DNA from: Echinostoma caproni | Lineage: Eukaryota > Platyhelminthes > Trematoda > Plagiorchiida > Echinostomatidae | Length of the DNA stretch: 13,111 bases | Direction of reading: 5' to 3' | Assembly: GCA_900618425.1 (NCBI GenBank) | Contig: UZAN01057063.1 | Span: 1-13,111 of the forward strand | Part shown: positions 6,778-13,111 of the stretch, in pieces | How positions within the stretch are numbered: position 1 is the stretch's first letter | Layout: each line of letters opens with the position of its first letter | The notes under the pieces: generated by a model | Told to the model about the DNA's origin: nothing | What the model saw: the letters and a program-made list of their open reading frames with translations, nothing else | Databases searched by the model: none | Made by a program: the position numbers and the translations under genes

Positions 6778-9700
6778 CTCAGTTAATCTACACGCCTTGC
6801 CGAAGCAAATAGGGAATTGACGAATATTCAAAGAGTGAGGTTCAAGCAGACCAGCCTAACTCAGACCATGGTACCCGGGAAAATATCATGGACTTAATGA
6901 GAGTATTTTTCATTTAATACTTGGCAAGAGCAGGGATCAAAAGGTATGACCCCACATGAATGTGAGTAAGAATGAGACTGTCCATTCCGATAGCAGCAAT
7001 CATCTGACTTGTGGGGAGTTCTTTGATTTCGCTATCCGCAAACATCTGCTTCGCACAACTCGTTTAAGGTTTTGTACCCACATTTCAGTTGATAATGTAC
7101 CCTGGTCATAACACTGGATAAAAGATACAAATTCAAAAAGCACACCGCCTATAAAGGTCACTACATTAGGGTTTATGCCCATAAATTTTAATATAATTCT
7201 TTAATAACCCGTTCATTATTGGTTCGGAGTCAGGCCAGGATAGGATATAATTCAATTTTACAACTGTTAACGTGAGAAGATAGATGGTCACAGGATGAGT
7301 GTGTGGGCTAAAGCGAGCTACTAGAAGGTAAATCAGTGTACAGTTCATCAAGTGGTTCTTACTGGTGAAGTTGACACGAGAATTGGTGTGATCAATAATC
7401 CCCGAATGGTTATTAACAAGCCGCGACGAATGCTCTTAAAGTCTTGCTTTAACGATCATCACGGATGAGAAATAGAGTTGTATTCGAAGGACGCGTTGGT
7501 GAACAAAAGGGGACAGAAATGACTTTTAAGTTCGTATTGGCCTGAGTTTCCAACACAACTCTGTGTGTGGACCATCGAACATTACTGTCGTTGGTGATAC
7601 CCAGGTGCTGGATGTTCACTCTATCGAGAGGGTTCCGGTTAGAGGTAGCAGAGAATTTTCGAAATACAGAGCGGAAGATACTGGAAATGCGCTCTAGGGA
7701 TTTGGATGTGGTAAGACGGAGACCAGATTGGTTAGAAAACGTTTGGATTCGGGAACATTTTCCTTCAAGGAATCAACTATCAACGGTGAGGAAACTGTCT
7801 GACGAAAAGAAAAATTGTTAGTCTACTTTTCAATGCGTGCAGGGCAGTCTTTGAGAGCGAGGCACATATCTCCAGGCTGATTCCGTCAATTGGCTTTGAT
7901 TTTTAGACAGGACGTGGATTTAGACAAGAACTGGTCAGCATAGTATCTGGTCCAAAGGTTTAAGGATTGCACTAACTTCTCCTGTTTCTCAAGATCAGCC
8001 AGATCAGATGGTTTGACTGGCTGCTGTTAACACTGGTGTTCAAGAGTGTAACCAATTGAAAATTAAATTTTATTTTCCCAGTTTAATTACTTGATGGCAA
8101 CCTTTCAACCCGCTGTTTGCTAATAAACTGTTCTTGGTTGCATTATTTGGGCAGATAACCGTAAAGTTAAATGTTATTCGTCATGAAATGTCAACGTTTC
8201 TCACATACCAACACCATTTCTGTGAATCATTGGATGGCTGTTTCACTGCAGCAAGGAATTTGCAGCAGTACATATTCACCAGTTTGTCGCACGACTTATT
8301 CAGTTCGGGTTGTTGAAGATGAGAATCAGGAAGTTTCAGCTTCCCCAGTGGACTATATCCGACGTCCAACAGTAGAAGCGGATGAACACGTTGGTATCGC
8401 TCGGTCAACCACTTTTTATGTTTAGTTCGACGGTTAGATGGGTTCCTCTGAAAGAATCAACCGCAAATTGGATCATGGAGGTGTAAATTTGATGACTATT
8501 TCAATGGAAACTGAAATTTGCTTTTCAGATCGACACATGTGTTTAATTTACTTCCATCCGATATATAGTAGGTAGTAGGGCAATCGGAAATTCTACGGGT
8601 TTACTAACACGTTCGTGGGCCGCATGGAGTGGCGCAGTGACCACCCCTGATGAGACCATTCCTTACGAAAGCAGAATCGTGTGAGATGATCTTTTAGGCA
8701 TATACCTGAATGACACGAGGTTCAGCTGAAAGTTTGATGGTATAAGAAAAATCTGCCCTGGACAGAGACCAGCAGCCAGTCCGAATGCGGATCGTTTACA
8801 TTATTTCCTGTTAGTACTTTCTCTGAATAGAATAAAACAACTCGCGTTCTTACATGTTTCTCGTTGAGGAGTTACAGTAGTTCAGCTATGACCGCTGAAG
8901 GACAGAACACGTTATCCCTTTCATTGCTTTTTCCTCTATCTAAGCCAGGTCAAAAAATAGTCGGTATTGACTTCTTCTCATCCTTCGGAGATCTGGAAAT
9001 GCATGTATCTGCATCCTTTGGTTACTTCAGTTGTTAGCCTGATTATAAACAAACCTGAGAAATAAACCGAGAGTTTTACATGGCGATCAATAAGAGAATT
9101 TCATAAGGCTGATCGTTTTATCTTCGAGATGAAGAGAGTTCCTTTCTTGATAAAGATTGCAAAATGAATGTGACAAACTACGTCGATTACCGTCAAAAGT
9201 TTTGATGCAGCAAAGCGATCAGAATGTGAAACTTCTGTGGACTATTTCCTTCTTGACTTTTTCAGTCAACAAGTGATAGACGAGAGTACGTACTTGACTA
9301 TTACTGAGAAAGATCTTACGAAACCAGTCTGAGAATGTCTCATCTGATCGTGTAATACCGAGGAGTATCAATGAAAATGGCATCAATCGAAGATAAAATC
9401 CACGTGATTCACTTTGTGAGCCTTCTTGTGAGCACATAAAGACAATTGCTCACTCGCTTTCATTATTGTCTCACAGTTTGGATGTGGGTTTGAAGAGGGA
9501 GATGGGGAAGAACAGCTGAGGGCGGGAGGGGAGAATTGCTGTATTTTATGACTACTTCGGTGCACATGTGATTTAATATGGTGTGAGTCTGCGTGGGCCT
9601 AATTCAATTACATGGAGAAAAGGGAGCATGAACGGCAGATGTAGATTGACACAAGATTGGGTCAAAAGCCTGGTGTAAACACCCGCCCCTCCACCTCCGC

Positions 9701-9880
9701 CAACATGCACATCCATCGTGAAAGGAAACTCATGTTGTTTCACAGTGAAATAAAATGCACGTGTGCTGAGTCAGGTAACTGGTGCTGTCCTACTCAAATT
9801 GCTTACATTGTTATCCGATTTTCGAACCAGCTGTAAACATCATCCATTTGAATTAAATTGTTGAGTTTTCATTTAATTTC
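6778..9880. other. Three-kilobase stretch without a recognisable gene
   Basis: ORFs here are all 84 codons or shorter and lack family motifs. The longest are 7567-7821 and 8171-8425 on the plus strand. No reverse transcriptase, transposase or tRNA signature was seen. A G-rich segment at about 9496-9531 has four G runs but one 12-base loop, so it is only a weak G-quadruplex candidate. A CTGATGAG box followed 11 bases later by CGAAA occurs at 8647-8670 but lacks stems. Isolated intron-like acceptors (for example tttaatttcag before 9881) are not paired with convincing exons. Confidence 0.5.
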
Positions 9881-9924
9881 AGAAGTATACTGAACTTTTT
9901 TAGAGTAGCAAGCTCCGGTTGATT

Positions 9925-9949
9925 CATTCGATTTTTCAGAGGCACCAGG
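9925..9949. repeat. Left arm of 25-bp inverted repeat flanking the third SINE
   Basis: It is the reverse complement of 10116-10140 with 24 of 25 matches, and lies immediately 5' of the SINE head. The matching sequence on the other side lies within the exon-like ORF, so this arm is probably an inverted duplication of that flank. Confidence 0.88.
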
Positions 9950-10077
9950 TACCAGACTCAGGGGTAAGGGTATGAAGCCCCAGCCCGAAGGTTCGCGGTT
10001 CGAGGCATGATAGGGACACAAACTGGACCGAACAGCTGTCCAATGCCCTTTGTCAGTTATCACAAACACTTCCGTCG
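9942..10077 (+). mobile_element. Hammerhead SINE copy with a deleted ribozyme core
   Basis: The head has an A-box-like gactcaggggtaaggg (about 9955-9970) and a near-consensus B box GGTTCGAGGC (9997-10006). The linker agggacacaaa matches the intact copy. The sequence then jumps to ctggaccgaacagctgtcc, so roughly 20 bases carrying stem I and the CUGANGA box are missing. The tail 10033-10077 matches the intact copy at about 40 of 45 positions, ending cacaaacacttcc. This copy cannot cleave. A 10-bp direct repeat, tatactgaac (9886-9895 and 10086-10095), is a possible but unconvincing target-site duplication because the left one lies some 45 bases away from the SINE head. Confidence 0.75.
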
Positions 10078-10115
10078 CTTGTAAATATACTGAACCATAC
10101 TGATCATCAAGAGTG

Positions 10116-10140
10116 CCTGGTGCCTCTGAACAATCGAATG
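10116..10140. repeat. Right arm of 25-bp inverted repeat flanking the third SINE
   Basis: Partner of 9925-9949. On the minus strand it encodes PFDCSEAPG of the exon-like ORF and is taken to be the original copy, because it continues in frame on both sides. Confidence 0.88.
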
Positions 10141-10273
10141 GGCTAATCACAGTTTGATACTCCATACTGAACTCAGTTTTATTAGTATCACAGATATTCA
10201 AAAAGTTGAAAACACTTTTCCCACTAGAATTAGTGGGTACGATGCATCCAGGGTCGTCTAGCTGCATATGCAC

Positions 10274-11616
10274 ACGTGTATATTCAAGTCAATATGATAA
10301 TAATAGTCAGTGAAGTACCAAACATAAGACGAAAACAAGATTGCTGAAAAAATCTAATAAGAAAAAAAAATCAGAAACCAAAGTGGGCGGAGATCTGCCA
10401 CCAGGGCNGGCAATTCGAAAGTGATCAATGAATTATGATGTATGAAGGAACGAGTTTGGGATCGTCAATGGCCCAAGTTTTGACAAATTTCAGTGCTACA
10501 TCACAGTGCACAAATTTGGAGTTCTCTTAGGCTTATTACCAAACACATGACTCACATATTTTTGTTTGACCGTGTTGAAATTGTTTCATATAAATGTGAT
10601 TGTAAAGGCTTGAGAAGGAATTCACCGGAAGCTAGCCTACATTGTGTTCTTTAATTTCAGTACCGTTATGCTCATCGTTTAACAAATGTTGTGAAATGAG
10701 TTGACTGGGGAGAGTGTTTTAAAAAGGTGTTGAGCAATCGAAGATCTGATGTAATAGTTTCAAATTTGTCGTTAATTACTTTCTTATTTGAAGCTGTTAT
10801 ATCAAAAGACGGAAAAGCCTGTTTTCGTAACGTCGTCATCATTCATTTACAGTTATGTGTGTTTATATGTAATGTAGAAATACACGTGATTGATCCATTG
10901 AAGTTAAATGTGAAAGTACAACGATTTTTGTCAAATTCAATCGGAGCAGATGAAGAAAAGGAGGGGTGGGGAGAAAGGGAACCAAGGTCAACTCTGGAAA
11001 TTTCCGACGACCTTTTTCCCGTGCGACTTGTCACGCGATGTTGTGTGTGTGGCATGATTAACGTCATGGTCCGGATTGTCGCGTAGGTTGGGGCGGGGTC
11101 AAAGCAAATGGAGTTCGGCAGCCATTTTCAGCCATTTTTCAGTGGTGGGTTCAGAATTTTCATTACTACTGCTTCTGCTGTTTCTAAGTAACGTTGCCGA
11201 TCGTAAGATGCTGGAGCGTCCAAAAGACTGAGATATTACAATTATTGGTATTATCTTCAGCTGAGTACCGTCGAATTTGAGGAGACTTGACTTTGGTCTA
11301 TCATATATTGCGTAACCCAATTCATCCATGTCGTCTGCTGTTCACATTGTCACCCAACATCCATCTTAGGCGACATCGTCTCAAGTTATTGATTCAAAAG
11401 TATCGACTGGAATAGCGGAGTCAGTCTTTTGCAGTAATTGTGTACCACTTGGAACGTCCTTTCATCTCCCGTCGTCTGTGCACCAGGAGTTGAACTTTTC
11501 AAGAGGAAGCTTGGTAAAACTTTGGCTCACTTTACATCCATACACAACTAAAAAGGCAAAATATTTGAAAACTACATTATGTGTTATCTCCTACCCAGAG
11601 CTATATGTGATATTGA
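10274..11616. other. Stretch without a recognisable gene; one undetermined base
   Basis: The base at 10408 is N. A 119-codon plus-strand ORF (10727-11086) is present, but its length is within what chance allows for this base composition, and a minus-strand ORF overlaps it. An acceptor-like ttctttaatttcag ends near 10660 without a recognisable exon after it. No repeat family was identified. Confidence 0.5.
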
Positions 11617-11982
11617 TCACCTCTTTGCCGGGAAACGATTCATTTGCGTAAACATCCTATGGGAAGCAAGAGAAGCATGAGCTTGTAATTGCCATAAAGA
11701 TATTCGCGTTATCATTTCAACTCCTTTAAAAGGCAGGCTGATACAGACATTCTTCATTTTTGTGATTAAGGAGATCGGTTCTGGTCTGAGTTGATAATAC
11801 AGTCTATCTCCTGCTATATCGTATCCTTTGGAATTCGAAAAATTAGGCAAATACCAGAATCTGCGACATAGTATGTTAGTCAACAGTATATGCCAACAAG
11901 TAGTATGAAAAATCGATCGGTAGTTTTGGAACATATTAAACCGGATCGATGCAAAATACTTTAATTCCCTTACTCCTTTCAT
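11617..11982 (-). pseudogene. Possible Penelope-like element fragment
   Basis: The 121-codon ORF includes KNVCISLPFKGVEMITRIS around its residues 86 to 104. A V-x-(I/L)-x-LPFKG block followed by an alternating hydrophobic helix is usual between the reverse transcriptase and the GIY-YIG domain of Penelope-like elements. No RT motif is visible upstream (toward 11982 and beyond), and no YxGRT or EHxPxWL block follows downstream. If the call is right, this is a short relic unrelated to the fold-back copy at 5324-5934. Chance resemblance is possible. Confidence 0.35.
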
Positions 11983-13111
11983 ATGTTTAAAGAAACATAC
12001 TATTTATGTATATCGGATTTTAAACATACCGTCTCGCGTGGCCTTTAATCATCGAGGAAATGGAAATCTTTTATGATACTCTAGACTTATTAATTGTTCA
12101 GTGCATTTGGCATTCAGCCCTCTTTAAGGTTCAAGTGTCCAGTTACCCTGAAAGTACTTACTTTCTTCAGGGAAATTTTTTCTAACCCAATTACTGCACA
12201 CAGTTATTTCTCCATTCATTTGCAATATTGGACTAACCACAGAATTGGCTATATGGTGTCCACCATATAAAAATTACACATCATTAATAACAAATTCAGT
12301 GACGTCGAGTTCACAATGAAAACAGAACGACAAATAAAAGGACATTTTTAGACTTTATTCAGCGGAACGATATTCAGAAGCCTGCAGGTAATGGTCTATC
12401 GCAAAGCAATGTATACGGATCGAGTCATACATTTCACAAGTAATCATCCACGAAAGGTGCTGTGTTAGGACCCTATTCGCAAGAATTCAAACACTGCAGT
12501 TCTGACGCACTCAAAAAGGAAGAAGAAATATATCACTTCAGAGCTCTTGCTAGTAACTTGCAACACAGGGACAATACAAAAACAATCATGAAACAAAAAG
12601 TACAGTGAGAAATGCGCACGTGTCACACTCAATTCAAATGACTGCGTCGGTGACTTTACTCTGTGTACCTTTGGAGCGTTACCTTGTCCAATTCGATCAG
12701 TGTTCTAAGGAGTAACGGTGATCATAGTTCATTCATCCGCACCGGCGCATCAATGCAACAGCAGTCACCAGTCGGTTGGATCTGATATCTTACTCTACAT
12801 CCCCGCTTACTAACCAAGTTAAACGCAATTATCGTTCACCTGTTCGCGCATCTACGTTGGTGCAACACAGCCCATTGATAAACTGAATTTCTCTCCCATT
12901 AGCGAGACTGGTGTGAAGACGGCAAACATTACTGTGGCGTTGGTGACCACTGTAATAAAATGACAACACTCGAGCGCCCCACAGAATTGCAGAAAAACCT
13001 TTGCACGATACAAGGATATATTTTTAGCAAAATCATAAATGGTGGTTTATCTCAGCCTGGTTCTTCATTGGAAATCGACAAACGCGCTGTTTATATCACT
13101 TGAACACTCCG
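11983..13111. other. Stretch without a recognisable gene
   Basis: No ORF of note, no tRNA, no inverted repeat and no element similar to the others in the window were seen on either strand. Confidence 0.55.

Larger units (their letters stand above)
9869..10273 (-). pseudogene. 134-codon ORF of unknown function, interrupted by a hammerhead SINE
   Basis: I do not recognise this protein. Its first 65 codons (10273-10080) precede the SINE and have a varied, protein-like composition including FNFLNICDTNKTEFSMEYQ and PFDCSEAPG. An AG acceptor-like site (gcatatgcag) lies just inside the ORF start, with a poor pyrimidine tract. The middle third is antisense SINE sequence (VFVITDKGHWTAV and the following residues). 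The last third runs through the inverted copy of the PFDCSEAPG-coding DNA. The first part could be a real exon or a decayed one, and the rest is probably open by chance. No initiation context or donor site confirms a gene. Confidence 0.25.

Noticed and set aside
8171..8425. Overlapping ORFs on both strands as possible exons
   Set aside because: They are at most 84 codons, without a family signature, and neither strand has convincing acceptor and donor pairs.
8647..8690. A second functional hammerhead
   Set aside because: The segment between the boxes forms only one pair, and no stem I partner or cleavage triplet is visible downstream.
9496..9531. Second strong G-quadruplex
   Set aside because: One loop is 12 bases long, outside the usual pattern.
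10727..11086. 119-codon plus-strand ORF as a possible gene
   Set aside because: About one or two ORFs of this length are expected by chance in 13 kb of this composition. It has no motif or splice context, and an ORF overlaps it on the other strand.

Overview
The window looks like non-coding, transposon-rich DNA from a eukaryote, most likely a flatworm and probably a trematode. No bacterial-style operon, intact host gene, rRNA or canonical tRNA could be supported. The organism call rests on the mix of repeats: a decayed CR1/Jockey-superfamily non-LTR retrotransposon, a fold-back remnant that appears to come from a Penelope-like element, and copies of a tRNA-headed short element carrying a type I hammerhead ribozyme with a near-absent stem III. 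That last combination is known from schistosome SINE-like repeats (the Sm-alpha family) and from Penelope-like elements of many animals. The organism is inferred, not proven. There is one undetermined base at 10408.

Layout. Positions 1-2258 hold no recognisable gene; there is a weak tRNA-like segment near 1180-1275 and a cluster of CTTTAGC words at 1649-1770. Positions 2259-5015 on the minus strand are one long retrotransposon carcass. It reads endonuclease (5015-4420), linker (4425-3809), reverse transcriptase palm (3815-2965) and C-terminal part (2964-2259), broken by many frameshifts and stops. Positions 5324-5934 hold a fold-back element: two 90-bp inverted arms surround a minus-strand fragment resembling the C-terminal GIY-YIG region of Penelope-like elements, plus a strong G-quadruplex motif, and a 12-bp direct repeat flanks the whole.

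Positions 6310-6777 are the most interesting part. A decayed plus-strand copy of the hammerhead SINE is followed by a head-on minus-strand copy at 6490-6628. The second copy has an intact ribozyme core (6520-6564) and a 14-bp target-site duplication, and it sits at the tip of a 50-bp inverted repeat (6632-6777). A third SINE copy at 9942-10077 has lost half of its ribozyme core, lies inside a 134-codon minus-strand ORF, and is bracketed by a 25-bp inverted repeat. A possible second Penelope-like fragment lies at 11617-11982. Other stretches contain only short ORFs at chance level.

The elements do not form a pathway. The window records nested insertion and decay. The intact hammerhead is the one part that could still be biochemically active, as a self-cleaving RNA if transcribed from the minus strand.
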